Part shown: positions 28,183 to 37,087 of the stretch, one piece after another
Layout: each line of letters opens with the position of its first letter
Numbering within the stretch: the first letter of the stretch is position 1
Source: Lelliottia nimipressuralis
GTDB lineage: Bacteria > Pseudomonadota > Gammaproteobacteria > Enterobacterales > Enterobacteriaceae
Direction: 5' to 3'
Length of the DNA stretch: 64,000 nucleotides
Assembly (NCBI RefSeq): GCF_004115925.1
Contig: NZ_SDDX01000007.1
Location: 1-64,000 of the forward strand
The notes under the pieces: generated by a model
The model's input: the letters and a program-made list of their open reading frames with translations, nothing else
Database searches by the model: none
Told to the model about the DNA's origin: nothing
Program-made: the position numbers and the translations under genes

Positions 28183-29496
28183 ATGCAATGTGATCACCTG
28201 ATAACCATCAAAAATATCGACACTTCGCCGCAGGCGATACCGGACGCGGCAGAGATAGCGGCGCTGGTGCAGTCCGACCGCGTACACACGTCGCTCTACA
28301 CTTCGGACGATCTGTTCCAGCTCGAACTGGATCGCATCTTCAGCAAGACCTGGGTCTGGGTGGCGCACGCCAGTGAAATCCCGGAGACCGGGAGCTTTAA
28401 AACCACTGAGCTCGGCACCCAGCCGGTGATCGTGGTGCGCGACCGCAAAGGTAACGTCCACACGCTGCTTAACCGCTGCCGCCACCGCGCGGCGACCGTG
28501 TGCGAACACCGCAGCGGCAAAACCAACAGTTTCGTCTGCCCGTACCACGGCTGGGGCTACGCGCTGGACGGCAGCCTGCGCGGCGTGCCGCATCCGGAAA
28601 GCTACGCCGACCAGCTGGAAAAAGGCGAGCTGGGGCTGATTTCCCTGCGCACGGAACAGTATGCGGGGATGATTTTCGCCACCTTTAACGATCAGATCGA
28701 ACCGCTGGAAGAGTTCCTCGGCGCGGCGAAAAAATGGATGGATCTGTTTATGAAGCAGGGGGCGGGCTACCCAATTAATACCGGGCCAGCCCACCGTTTC
28801 CGCTTCCCCGGCAACTGGAAAATCCAGCTGGAAAACACCACCGACGGCTACCACTTCCCCGTGGTTCACCGCTCGTTCCTCAGCTCCGTCGATAAGCAGA
28901 CGGAAGAGATGCTGAATTTCGTTGACGGCAGCGGCTACGTCGAAGACCTGGGCAACGGCCACAGCGTAATGGTGATGATCCCGGAACTGGTAGATCTCGA
29001 CGCCAACCTCGACGCGCCGATCCCGGAGCGCTTTGAGGCGCTGGCAGAGGCCCTGCGTGCCGACCACGACGAACAGCAGGTGCGCCGTATCGTGCGCGCC
29101 GTCGGCGGCTCCGGCTTTAACCTGAATATCTTCCCCAATATCGCCTGTTCGATGGCGTTTTTCCGCGTACTCCAGCCGATTTCCGTGAATGAAACGGAAA
29201 TCCATCACGCGGTGATCACCATGGACGGCGGGCCGGAAATTGCCAACCAGGCGCGTCTGCGTCTGCACGAACACTTCCAAGGGCCGATGGGCTTCGGCAC
29301 GCCGGACGACTCGGAGGCCTGGGAGCGCGTACAGCGCGGGGCAACGGCGGGGGATGATCTCTGGATCATGCTCAATCGCGGGCTGGCGGGAGAGTACCGC
29401 ACCGACGACGGCCTGCGCAGCGACGTCAGCGCCGAAACCGGGATGCGCGCCGCCTACCAGCAGTGGAAAAAACTGATGACGGAGAGCGAACAATGA
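28183..29496 (+). CDS. iacC: Rieske dioxygenase large subunit IacC
   Basis: Alpha subunit of the aromatic ring-hydroxylating oxygenase that completes conversion of the indole-derived intermediate to catechol. The Rieske [2Fe-2S] ligands are Cys99-x-His101 and Cys119-x2-His122. The mononuclear iron site is marked by His224 and His229, with bridging Asp221 at the naphthalene dioxygenase spacing (TTDGYHFPVVH). Length is 437 residues. GGAGAA precedes the ATG. It overlaps iacD by 4 bp (ATGA), so the two subunits should be made in equal amounts. Electrons should come from IacF. Confidence 0.92.
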   Translation: MQCDHLITIKNIDTSPQAIPDAAEIAALVQSDRVHTSLYTSDDLFQLELDRIFSKTWVWVAHASEIPETGSFKTTELGTQPVIVVRDRKGNVHTLLNRCRHRAATVCEHRSGKTNSFVCPYHGWGYALDGSLRGVPHPESYADQLEKGELGLISLRTEQYAGMIFATFNDQIEPLEEFLGAAKKWMDLFMKQGAGYPINTGPAHRFRFPGNWKIQLENTTDGYHFPVVHRSFLSSVDKQTEEMLNFVDGSGYVEDLGNGHSVMVMIPELVDLDANLDAPIPERFEALAEALRADHDEQQVRRIVRAVGGSGFNLNIFPNIACSMAFFRVLQPISVNETEIHHAVITMDGGPEIANQARLRLHEHFQGPMGFGTPDDSEAWERVQRGATAGDDLWIMLNRGLAGEYRTDDGLRSDVSAETGMRAAYQQWKKLMTESEQ

Positions 29497-29975
29497 TGAC
29501 CCCAGAATCTGAACTCTTTGCCGCCGTGACGCTGATTAACCTTGAGGGTGACTTGCTCGATCAGGGCGAATTCAGCGCCTGGCTTGATCTGTGGCAGCAC
29601 GACGGTCTGTACGTCGTCCCGATCGATCCGAACGAGACCGATTTCAAAAACACCCTGAACTACGCCTGTGACGATCACCACATGCGCGAAAAACGCGTTC
29701 ACCGCCTCTACAGCGGGGAGTCGATTTCGACTACGCCGCGCGCACGTACTCTGCGCACGTTGTCGCGTTTTCGTCTGCTGGAATCACGCGACGGCCTGAT
29801 TGTGGTGCGCGGGGCGCAGTCCCTGTGGGAACACCGCAAAGGTCACAGCCGCCATTACGCGGCGGATATCACCTGGCAGCTGCAGCGCGAAGGCGACCGC
29901 CTGCGCATCCAGCAAAAGGTGATCCGTCTGGTCAACAGCGACGATGTGCTGCACAGCATCGGCTACATCCTCTGA
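29493..29975 (+). CDS. iacD: Rieske dioxygenase small subunit IacD
   Basis: Beta subunit of the IacC/IacD oxygenase, 160 residues, with the cone-shaped NTF2-like fold typical of ring-hydroxylating dioxygenase small subunits (LINLEGDLLDQGEFSAWLDLW near the start; RHYAADITWQLQREGDRLRI near the end). The start is the ATG at 29493 overlapping the iacC stop; an in-frame start 10 codons earlier lies wholly within iacC and has no ribosome site. It is structural and lacks metal ligands. Confidence 0.9.
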   Translation: MMTPESELFAAVTLINLEGDLLDQGEFSAWLDLWQHDGLYVVPIDPNETDFKNTLNYACDDHHMREKRVHRLYSGESISTTPRARTLRTLSRFRLLESRDGLIVVRGAQSLWEHRKGHSRHYAADITWQLQREGDRLRIQQKVIRLVNSDDVLHSIGYIL

Positions 29976-29985
29976 GGCATCGCTC

Positions 29986-30720
29986 ATGACGCAAACCGTA
30001 TTAGTGACCGGCGCGGCAGCCGGTCTGGGAAATGTTATCGCGGAACACCTGCTGGCGCAGGGGTTCCAGGTGGTGCTAACGGACGTCGACGCCGCGCGTG
30101 CGCAACAGGCGGCGGACGCTCTTGACCACGACAAGGTACTGGCGCTGGGGCTGGATATCCGCCAGCCGGGCGACTTCACCCGTGCCCTCGATGCCACGCT
30201 CGCCCGTTTTGGCAGCTTACAGGTGCTGGTGAACAACGCCGCGCTGACCCTCGCCACGCCGGTGATGGAGATCGGCGTCGACGAGTTCGACCGGGTGCTC
30301 AGCACTAACCTGCGCGGCACCTTTGTCGGCTGCCAGACGATGGGACGCTACTTCGCCGCCCAGGGCTACGGTCGCATTATCAACCTGGCCTCCCTCGCCG
30401 GACAGAACGGCGGTACCGCGTCCGGCGCCCATTACGCGGCGTCAAAGGGCGGCATTTTGACCCTCACGAAAGTCTTCGCCCGCGAGCTGAGTCGCTCGGG
30501 CGTGACGGTCAATGCTATTGCGCCCGGTCCGATGGATCTGCCGACGGTACACGCCCTGGTGCCGGAAGAAAAAATGGCCGGGCTGCTGCAGATGATCCCG
30601 GTCGGGAAACTCGGCGAGGCGGAGTTTGTTGCCGAAGCCGTGGCGTTGCTCGCCTCACCCCAGGCGTCGTTTGTCACCGGGGCCACCTGGGACATCAACG
30701 GCGGCCTGTTTATGCGCTAA
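29986..30720 (+). CDS. iacE: Short-chain dehydrogenase IacE
   Basis: NAD(P)-dependent oxidoreductase of 244 residues. The classical SDR motifs are all present: TGAAAGLG (residues 8-15), NNAA (83-86), and the catalytic set Ser136, Tyr150 and Lys154. In iac pathways IacE works with IacA on the first oxidised auxin products. The ATG at 29986 follows TGAGG by 8 nt; the open frame extends upstream into iacD but that part is not expected to be translated. Ten bp separate it from iacD and nine from iacF. Confidence 0.88.
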   Translation: MTQTVLVTGAAAGLGNVIAEHLLAQGFQVVLTDVDAARAQQAADALDHDKVLALGLDIRQPGDFTRALDATLARFGSLQVLVNNAALTLATPVMEIGVDEFDRVLSTNLRGTFVGCQTMGRYFAAQGYGRIINLASLAGQNGGTASGAHYAASKGGILTLTKVFARELSRSGVTVNAIAPGPMDLPTVHALVPEEKMAGLLQMIPVGKLGEAEFVAEAVALLASPQASFVTGATWDINGGLFMR

Positions 30721-30729
30721 GGAGTTCTC

Positions 30730-31662
30730 ATGCTGACATTACAGGTCATCCAACGTGAACTGCAGGGCGAGGTAGTTCTGCTGACCCTGGCGCGCAGGGA
30801 TGGAAGCCCGCTTCCGGCGTTTCGCGCAGGCGCCCATATCGACCTGCACCTGAGCGCCGATCTGATTCGCCCGTACTCCCTGTGCAGCGACCCGCAAAAC
30901 AGCCAGCACTACCAGCTCGGCGTGCTGAAAGAGATGAACTCGCAGGGCGGATCGCGGGCGGTACATGCCCTGTGCGAAGGCGATGAAATTCAGGTCAGCG
31001 AGCCGCGCAACCTTTTTGTACTGAACGACAGCGCGGCATACAGCCTGCTGATCGGCGGCGGAATTGGTATCACGCCCATGCTGGCGATGGCCGCAGAGCT
31101 GCACGCCGCCGGACGCGCGTTCTCGCTGCACTACTGCGCCCGTTCGCGTTCACAGGCGGCGTTTATTCCGCAGCTGGAAAATGCACCGTTCGCCGGGCGA
31201 GTGCATCTGCACTTTAGCGATGAGCAGCGCCTGGATCTGGCGGCGGTGCTGTGCGACGTCCCTGACAACACTCACGTTTACACCTGCGGCCCGACGCGGC
31301 TGATGGATGCGGTGACCGATCAGGCTAACGCACAGGGGTACCGCGCTGAGCAAATTCATCAGGAGTGTTTCAGCGCCGAGGTCCAGACCGGCGGCAGCGC
31401 GTTTGAGGTGGTGGCGGCAAGCAGCGGGATCACTGTAAAAGTGCTGGAAAACCAGACCATCGTCGAGGCGCTGGCCGGGGCCGGGCTGAAGGTAAATGTG
31501 TCGTGCAAGCAGGGGATTTGCGGCAGTTGCCTGACGGACGTGCTGGAAGGCGAGCCGGATCACCGCGACCACTACCTGACCGACGAAGAGAAAGCCGAGG
31601 GCGATCAGATCCTGCTGTGCTGTTCCAGGGCGAAATGCCCCCGTTTAGTTATCGATTTGTAA
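30730..31662 (+). CDS. iacF: Oxygenase reductase component IacF
   Basis: Electron-transfer protein of the phthalate dioxygenase reductase type, 310 residues, expected to pass electrons from NAD(P)H to IacC. It shows a flavin-binding RPYS motif (47-50), a nucleotide-binding GGGIG (109-113), and a C-terminal plant-type [2Fe-2S] ferredoxin domain with Cys259, Cys264, Cys267 and a further cysteine at 297 or 298. The fused ferredoxin means no separate ferredoxin gene is needed, and none is present. Confidence 0.92.
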   Translation: MLTLQVIQRELQGEVVLLTLARRDGSPLPAFRAGAHIDLHLSADLIRPYSLCSDPQNSQHYQLGVLKEMNSQGGSRAVHALCEGDEIQVSEPRNLFVLNDSAAYSLLIGGGIGITPMLAMAAELHAAGRAFSLHYCARSRSQAAFIPQLENAPFAGRVHLHFSDEQRLDLAAVLCDVPDNTHVYTCGPTRLMDAVTDQANAQGYRAEQIHQECFSAEVQTGGSAFEVVAASSGITVKVLENQTIVEALAGAGLKVNVSCKQGICGSCLTDVLEGEPDHRDHYLTDEEKAEGDQILLCCSRAKCPRLVIDL

Positions 31663-31672
31663 GGAATCACTT

Positions 31673-32167
31673 ATGACACTGCAAACAGAATTTCGTAACG
31701 CGATGGCGCAGCTCGGCAGCGCAGTCTCGGTGATCACCACCGACGGCCCGGCGGGGAAATTTGGCTTTACCGCGTCGGCGGTCTGTAGCGTGACGGATCA
31801 GCCGCCGACGCTTCTGGTGTGTATGAACCGCAACTCTTACGCCCATCAGCATTTCAAACAGAACGGCACCCTGTGCGTCAACGTGCTTTCCGGCGATCAC
31901 CAGGGGCTGTCCGGCGTTTTCGCCAACGCCAGTCTGCGATCGGAGGAGCGCTTTCTGCACGACAGCTGGCAGGTGATGAGCAGCGGCGCGCCGGTGCTCA
32001 GCTCGTCCGTCGCCAGCTTCGACTGCACCATCGACACCTGTCATGAAGTGGGTAGCCACAGCGTTTTCTACTGCCAGGTGCAGGCGATTCGCATCAGCGA
32101 GCAGCCGCGCGGGCTGGTCTACTTTAACCGCCGCTATCACACCGTCGGTGGCGATGTGCAGGCGTAA
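31673..32167 (+). CDS. iacG: Flavin reductase IacG
   Basis: HpaC-like NAD(P)H:flavin oxidoreductase of 164 residues that should deliver reduced FAD to IacA. Family segments are FGFTASAVCSVTDQPPTLLV near residue 32 and the C-terminal LVYFNRRYHTV. It is the last of the iac genes proper, 10 bp after iacF and 29 bp before the transporter gene. Confidence 0.9.
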   Translation: MTLQTEFRNAMAQLGSAVSVITTDGPAGKFGFTASAVCSVTDQPPTLLVCMNRNSYAHQHFKQNGTLCVNVLSGDHQGLSGVFANASLRSEERFLHDSWQVMSSGAPVLSSSVASFDCTIDTCHEVGSHSVFYCQVQAIRISEQPRGLVYFNRRYHTVGGDVQA

Positions 32168-32196
32168 GCCCACCACAATAAGAGGGGACGCGCGTC

Positions 32197-33516
32197 ATGA
32201 GTAATGTCGTCACTGAAAGTACCGCTACCACCGCCACCGGCAGCCAGGACGCGCAGCAGATGCGCAAACTGGTTGTGGCCTCGGTGCTGGGGAATGCGCT
32301 CGAGTGGTATGACTTTTTTCTGTATGGCACGGCGGCGGCGCTGGTGTTTGGCCCGCTGTTCTTCCCGGTCGGCGGCGATCCGCTTCAGGGCACGCTACTG
32401 GCTTTTTCAGGTTTCGCGGTGGGTTTTCTGGCGCGGCCGCTGGGCGGGATAGTCTTCGGGCATATCGGCGATCGCTACAGCCGCAAAATGACGCTGATCA
32501 TGACCCTGACGTTAATGGGCGCCACCACCTTTGTGATCGGTCTGCTGCCGGTCTACGCGCAGATTGGTCTCTGGGCACCGCTGTCGCTCATCACCCTGCG
32601 CTTCCTGCAGGGCGTGGCGTCGGGCGGGGAGTGGGGCGGCGGTGTGCTGATGCTAAGCGAAAACGCGCCCGCCTCGCGTCGCGGGTACTACACCGCCTGG
32701 AGCCAGATGGGCGTCTCCGGTGGGTTCGTCCTCTCGGCGTTCGCCTTTTACCTGGTGCAGCAACTGCCTGAATCGGACTTTATGCGCTGGGGCTGGCGCG
32801 TGCCATTCCTGTTGAGCATCGTCATCTTTTTAGTCGGCGTTTACATCCGCAAAAACATCCGCGAGAGCAAGGCGTTTACCCAGGCGAAACCGGAAGCGCA
32901 GCACGAAAAAATCCCGCTGCTGGTACTGATTCGCGACCACCCGAAAGCGCTGCTGCAGGCGATTGCTCTGCGCCTGCCGGAGAACGGCGCGTCCTATATC
33001 TTCTTTACCTTCTCGGTGGTCTACGCCCGCCATATCGGTATCAGCACCGGGGAGATCATCAGCGCCGTAACACTGGCGATGCTGGTGGAGTTCTTCTCGA
33101 TTCTGTTCTGGGGCGCGCTGTCGGACCGCATCGGTCTCAAGCCGGTCTACTACATCGGTGTGATTGGCCTGCTGGTGATGGCGTTCCCGTTCTTCTGGCT
33201 GCTCTCCACCGGCACGTACGGCTGGATCATGCTGGCGATGCTGCTCGGACTGCCGTTCTGCCACGGGGCGATGATCGGCACTCAGCCCTGCATCATGAGC
33301 GATCTCTTCCCGGTGCGGGTGCGCTACTCCGGCCTGGCGCTGGGGCACGAAGTGGGATCGATATTTTCCGGCGGTCTGGGACCGATGCTGGCGGTGGCGT
33401 TGCTGATGGAGTTCAACGCCTCGTGGCCCGTCTCCCTGCTGCTGGTGGTTTACGCGCTACTGGCGTGGATTGCCCTGCGCAGCCTGCCCGGTAACAACAA
33501 AGAGGCTCAGGAATGA
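32197..33516 (+). CDS. MHS-type MFS transporter, candidate auxin importer
   Basis: Metabolite:proton symporter of the MHS group (shikimate/alpha-ketoglutarate permease relatives), 439 residues with 12 membrane segments. Diagnostic segments are LEWYDFFLYGTAAAL in helix 1, GHIGDRYSRK between helices 2 and 3, and LRFLQGVASGGEWGGG. It is embedded between iacG and the CoA-transferase genes, overlapping the latter by ATGA, so it is cotranscribed with auxin catabolism. Import of indole-3-acetate or a related indole acid is the obvious inference; no sequence feature proves the substrate. Confidence 0.8.
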   Translation: MSNVVTESTATTATGSQDAQQMRKLVVASVLGNALEWYDFFLYGTAAALVFGPLFFPVGGDPLQGTLLAFSGFAVGFLARPLGGIVFGHIGDRYSRKMTLIMTLTLMGATTFVIGLLPVYAQIGLWAPLSLITLRFLQGVASGGEWGGGVLMLSENAPASRRGYYTAWSQMGVSGGFVLSAFAFYLVQQLPESDFMRWGWRVPFLLSIVIFLVGVYIRKNIRESKAFTQAKPEAQHEKIPLLVLIRDHPKALLQAIALRLPENGASYIFFTFSVVYARHIGISTGEIISAVTLAMLVEFFSILFWGALSDRIGLKPVYYIGVIGLLVMAFPFFWLLSTGTYGWIMLAMLLGLPFCHGAMIGTQPCIMSDLFPVRVRYSGLALGHEVGSIFSGGLGPMLAVALLMEFNASWPVSLLLVVYALLAWIALRSLPGNNKEAQE

Positions 33517-34199
33517 TTGATAAACGGATTGCCACGCTGGATGACGCAGTGGCGGATATTTTTGACGGCGCGACGGTCATGGTCGGCGGTTTTGGCCCGG
33601 CGGGGCAGCCATCGGAACTGTTGGATGCGTTAATCCGCCGTCGCCCGCGCGGACTGACCCTCATCAGCAATAACGCCGGTAACGGCGACTACGGCCTGGC
33701 GGCGCTGCTGAAAGCCAGATGCGTGAAGAAGGTGATCTGCTCCTTCCCGCGCCAGGTGGATTCATGGGTGTTTGACGATTTGTATCGTCGCGGCGAGGTT
33801 GAGCTGGAGCTGGTGCCACAGGGCAATCTCGCGGCGCGCATTCAGGCGGGCGGCTCAGGGTTAGGCGGTATTTTTACGCCCACTGGCTTTGGCACCGTGC
33901 TTGCCGAAGGCAAAGAGACGCGTCGCATCGACGGCAGAGATTACGTGTTTGAACTGCCGCTCAAAGCCGATTTTGCGCTGATCAAAGCCCTGAAAGCCGA
34001 CCGCTGGGGCAACCTGGTGTACGACAAAACTGGCCGCAATTTCGGTCCCATTATGGCCGCCGCCGCCCGCTGCACCATCGCGCAGGTGAGCGAGTTTGTG
34101 GCCCTCGGCGAACTGGACCCGGAAGCGGTGGTGACGCCGGGGATTTTTGTGCAGCGCCTGATTAACGCGTCCGCCACGTCACTCAAGGAGACAGCGTGA
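33513..34199 (+). CDS. catI: 3-oxoadipate CoA-transferase subunit A
   Basis: Alpha subunit of succinyl-CoA:3-oxoadipate CoA-transferase (228 residues), which activates beta-ketoadipate. It has the subunit-A signature VMVGGFGPAGQPSELLDAL and the GFGTVLAEGKETR segment. The start overlaps the transporter stop by 4 bp, and its own stop overlaps the start of subunit B by 4 bp (GTGA), so translation is coupled along three genes. Equivalent names are pcaI and catI; I use catI because it sits with cat genes. Confidence 0.9.
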   Translation: MIDKRIATLDDAVADIFDGATVMVGGFGPAGQPSELLDALIRRRPRGLTLISNNAGNGDYGLAALLKARCVKKVICSFPRQVDSWVFDDLYRRGEVELELVPQGNLAARIQAGGSGLGGIFTPTGFGTVLAEGKETRRIDGRDYVFELPLKADFALIKALKADRWGNLVYDKTGRNFGPIMAAAARCTIAQVSEFVALGELDPEAVVTPGIFVQRLINASATSLKETA

Positions 34200-34858
34200 A
34201 CACATTGACTCACCAACAGCTTGCCGAGCGCATCGCCCGGGATATTCCCGAGGGGGCTTACGTAAATCTCGGCATCGGCATGCCGACGCAGATTGCTAAC
34301 TACCTTCCGGCGGATCGCGAGATTTTCCTGCACAGCGAAAATGGCATTCTCGGCATGGGGCCGGCGCCTGCGCCGGGAGAGGAGGACCCGGAGCTTATCA
34401 ACGCCGGAAAACAGCCGGTGACGCTGCTGGCGGGCGGCTGCTATTTCCACCACGGCGACTCCTTCACCATGATGCGCGGCGGGCACCTGGATATCTGCGT
34501 GCTCGGGGCTTATCAGGTGTCGGCGCGCGGGGATCTCGCCAACTGGAGCACCGGCGCGCCGTCCTCCATTCCCGCCGTCGGCGGGGCGATGGATCTGGCG
34601 ATTGGCGCGAAGCAGGTATTCGTGATGACCGAACATCTGACCAAAAAAGGCGAGTGCAAAATCGTCGAACAGTGTAGCTATCCCCTGACCGGGATGGCCT
34701 GCATCGATCGCATTTACACCGATATGGCGGTGATGGATATCACTCCCGAAGGTGTGGTGGTGCGCGAACTGTTTGGCGATGTGACCGCTGACTATTTGCA
34801 GTCCGTGACGCCGGTAGCGCTGTCCTTTGCGCTGCTGACCGACGACGCCACGGCGTAA
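34196..34858 (+). CDS. catJ: 3-oxoadipate CoA-transferase subunit B
   Basis: Beta subunit of the CoA-transferase (220 residues). The catalytic glutamate is Glu48 in the SENG motif (HSENGILGMG), which forms the acyl-CoA thioester. The start codon is GTG at 34196, overlapping the subunit A stop. With subunit A it converts beta-ketoadipate to beta-ketoadipyl-CoA; the thiolase for the next step is not in this window. Confidence 0.9.
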   Translation: MNTLTHQQLAERIARDIPEGAYVNLGIGMPTQIANYLPADREIFLHSENGILGMGPAPAPGEEDPELINAGKQPVTLLAGGCYFHHGDSFTMMRGGHLDICVLGAYQVSARGDLANWSTGAPSSIPAVGGAMDLAIGAKQVFVMTEHLTKKGECKIVEQCSYPLTGMACIDRIYTDMAVMDITPEGVVVRELFGDVTADYLQSVTPVALSFALLTDDATA

Positions 34859-34868
34859 AGGAGAACAT

Positions 34869-35648
34869 ATGGAAATCGAATTCCGCCTTGATGGCCCTGA
34901 GGGCGCGCCGCTGCTGGTGCTGTCGAACTCTCTCGGCACCACCTGGGCGATGTGGCAGGCACAACTCCCGGCGCTGACGCAGTATTTCCGCGTGCTGCGC
35001 TACAACACGCGCGGACACGGGCGCTCCGCCGTCGGGCAACAGCCCGTCACCCTTGAGCGACTTGGGCAGGATGTGATTGCGCTGCTGGATCACCTCGACG
35101 TGGAGCGGGCCTGTTTTTGTGGGATTTCCCTCGGCGGCCTGACCGGGATGTGGCTCAACCGCCACGCGCCAGAGCGTTTTCATCGGATTGTCGTCGCCAA
35201 TACCGCCGCGCGCATTGGGCAGGAGGAGGGCTGGCGGCAGCGCGCGGCACGGGTGCGCGAGCAGGGGATGGCCCCCGTCGCCGAGAGCGCAGCCGACCGC
35301 TGGTTTACACCTGCGTTTCGCCACATCAATCCGAAGGTGGTTTATCCGCTGATCGAACAGCTCGCCGCGACCCCAGCCGAGGGCTACGCCGCCTGCTGCG
35401 ACGCGCTGGCCGTCGCCGATCTGCACGATGACCTTACGCACATGACCCGTCCGATGCTGGTGATTGCCGGAGAGCACGACCCGGTCACTACGCCCCGTGA
35501 CGCCGAGGCCATCGTGGTGGATGCACCACACGCGCACGTTCTCATTTTACCGGCGTCGCACCTCTCGAACGTGGCCTGCGCGGCGGCGTTTAACCAGCAT
35601 GTGACCACTTTTCTCACCGCAGGAGCCGCGCATGAGCTTAACCATTGA
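34869..35648 (+). CDS. catD: 3-oxoadipate enol-lactonase
   Basis: Alpha/beta hydrolase of 259 residues that opens beta-ketoadipate enol-lactone to beta-ketoadipate. The triad is Ser87 (GISLGG), Asp204 (GEHDPVT) and His231 (ASHLSN). AAAGGAG lies about 6 nt before the ATG. Its last 17 bp overlap catB in another frame. Also called pcaD; the fused PcaCD/PcaL form is not used here, as no decarboxylase domain is attached. Confidence 0.88.
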   Translation: MEIEFRLDGPEGAPLLVLSNSLGTTWAMWQAQLPALTQYFRVLRYNTRGHGRSAVGQQPVTLERLGQDVIALLDHLDVERACFCGISLGGLTGMWLNRHAPERFHRIVVANTAARIGQEEGWRQRAARVREQGMAPVAESAADRWFTPAFRHINPKVVYPLIEQLAATPAEGYAACCDALAVADLHDDLTHMTRPMLVIAGEHDPVTTPRDAEAIVVDAPHAHVLILPASHLSNVACAAAFNQHVTTFLTAGAAHELNH

Positions 35649-36747
35649 ATCCATCACCTGCTGGCTAGTGGATATTCCGACTATTCGCCCTCACAAACTG
35701 TCGATGGCGACCATGGGCTGCCAGACCCTGACCATCGTGCGCATGACCTGCGCCGAGGGCGTGGTTGGCTGGGGCGAGGCCACCACTATCGGCGGGCTGA
35801 GCTACGGTGCGGAAAGCCCGGAAGGGATCCGCTCGGCGATTGAGACCTATCTCGCGCCGCTGCTGTGCGGCCAGCCATTCCGCGGCGTGGCTGCCCTTGC
35901 GGAGAAGATGGATGCCAGCGTGAAAGGCAACACCTTTGCCAAATCGGCGCTGGAAACCGCGTTTCTCGATGCGCAAGGAAAACAGCTGAATGTGCCCGTC
36001 AGCAGCCTGCTCGGCGGCGCACTCACTTCCCGTCTGCCGGTGCTCTGGACGCTGGCGAGCGGCGATACCGCCAGGGATATCGAGGAAGGCAAACGCCTGC
36101 TGGCGCAAGGGCGGCACAACACCTTCAAACTGAAAATCGGCGCGGGCGAGCTGAACAACGATATTCGCCACGCGCTGGCGATTAAGTCGGCGCTGGGCGA
36201 AGAGGTCAGCATTCGGGTGGATGTGAATCAGGCGTGGGATCTAACGAGCGCGATCAAGGGGATGGCGCGGTTACAGGCGGGCGGCATCGACCTGGTCGAG
36301 CAGCCAATTCCGCTGTGGGACACTCGCGCCCTGATCGCCCTGAGCCAGCGCTTTACCCTGCCGATTCTGGCGGACGAGGCGGTGGCCACCGCTCATGACG
36401 GATATGCCCTGGCGAGCGGCGGGTTTACCGGCGCGTATGCGCTCAAAATTGCCAAAGCGGGCGGCCCGGCACAGGCCCTGAGGCTGGCGCACGTGGCGCA
36501 GGCCGCAGGCGTTGCGCTGTACGGCGGCACGATGCTGGAAGGTACGCTCGGCACGGTGGCGTCACTGCACGCCTGGTCGACGGTGAAAATGCAGTGGGGC
36601 ACCGAAATGTTCGGCCCGCTGCTGCTGAAAGATGACATCGTCGTATCCCCCCTCGATTTCAGCGACGGCCAGGTGACCTTACCGCAAGGGCCGGGACTGG
36701 GCGTTGAGATTGACGAAGACAAACTGCGTTATTACGCCAGAAAATAA
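35632..36747 (+). CDS. catB: Muconate cycloisomerase
   Basis: Enolase-superfamily enzyme, 371 residues, that lactonises cis,cis-muconate to muconolactone. The catalytic and metal residues match Pseudomonas CatB with an offset of one: Lys166-x-Lys168, Asp197, Glu223, Asp248 and Lys272. The start lies inside the end of the enol-lactonase gene, preceded by GCAGGAGCC, and catC follows 11 bp later. Confidence 0.93.
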   Translation: MSLTIESITCWLVDIPTIRPHKLSMATMGCQTLTIVRMTCAEGVVGWGEATTIGGLSYGAESPEGIRSAIETYLAPLLCGQPFRGVAALAEKMDASVKGNTFAKSALETAFLDAQGKQLNVPVSSLLGGALTSRLPVLWTLASGDTARDIEEGKRLLAQGRHNTFKLKIGAGELNNDIRHALAIKSALGEEVSIRVDVNQAWDLTSAIKGMARLQAGGIDLVEQPIPLWDTRALIALSQRFTLPILADEAVATAHDGYALASGGFTGAYALKIAKAGGPAQALRLAHVAQAAGVALYGGTMLEGTLGTVASLHAWSTVKMQWGTEMFGPLLLKDDIVVSPLDFSDGQVTLPQGPGLGVEIDEDKLRYYARK

Positions 36748-36758
36748 AGGAGCCTCTC

Positions 36759-37049
36759 ATGCTATTTAAAGTGGAAATGACGGTGAATATTCCCTCCTCG
36801 CTGCCTGTCGCACAGGTGGAGGAAATAAAGGCGCAAGAAAAAGCCTATTCGCAGCAATTACAGCGCGAAGGCAAATGGCTGCATATCTGGCGGGTGGTCG
36901 GGCAATACGCCAACGTCAGTCTGTTTGAGGTGAAAGATAATCAGGAGCTGCACGACATATTAACCGGCCTGCCGCTTTTTCCTTATATGGAGATTACCGT
37001 GCAGGCGTTGTGCGCTCATCCGTCGTCTATTTATTTTGAAAAGTCGTAA
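36759..37049 (+). CDS. catC: Muconolactone delta-isomerase
   Basis: Small 96-residue enzyme that shifts the double bond of muconolactone to give beta-ketoadipate enol-lactone; it forms decamers in Pseudomonas. Begins MLFKVEMTVNIPSSLP and has the full family length. AAAGGAG lies 7-8 nt before the ATG. Followed by catA after 38 bp. Confidence 0.93.
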   Translation: MLFKVEMTVNIPSSLPVAQVEEIKAQEKAYSQQLQREGKWLHIWRVVGQYANVSLFEVKDNQELHDILTGLPLFPYMEITVQALCAHPSSIYFEKS

Positions 37050-37087
37050 CAGCGAATAAAAACCTTACCCTACAAGAGGAATACGCA

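Noticed and set aside
27880..29493. A 537-codon open frame on the minus strand opposite iacI and iacC
   Set aside because: It lies antisense to two genes with intact motifs, has no known domain or ribosome site, and long antisense frames are common opposite GC-rich codons.
33941..34942. A 333-codon open frame on the minus strand opposite the CoA-transferase genes
   Set aside because: Same reason; its composition is Arg/His/Gly-rich mirror sequence without a recognisable fold.
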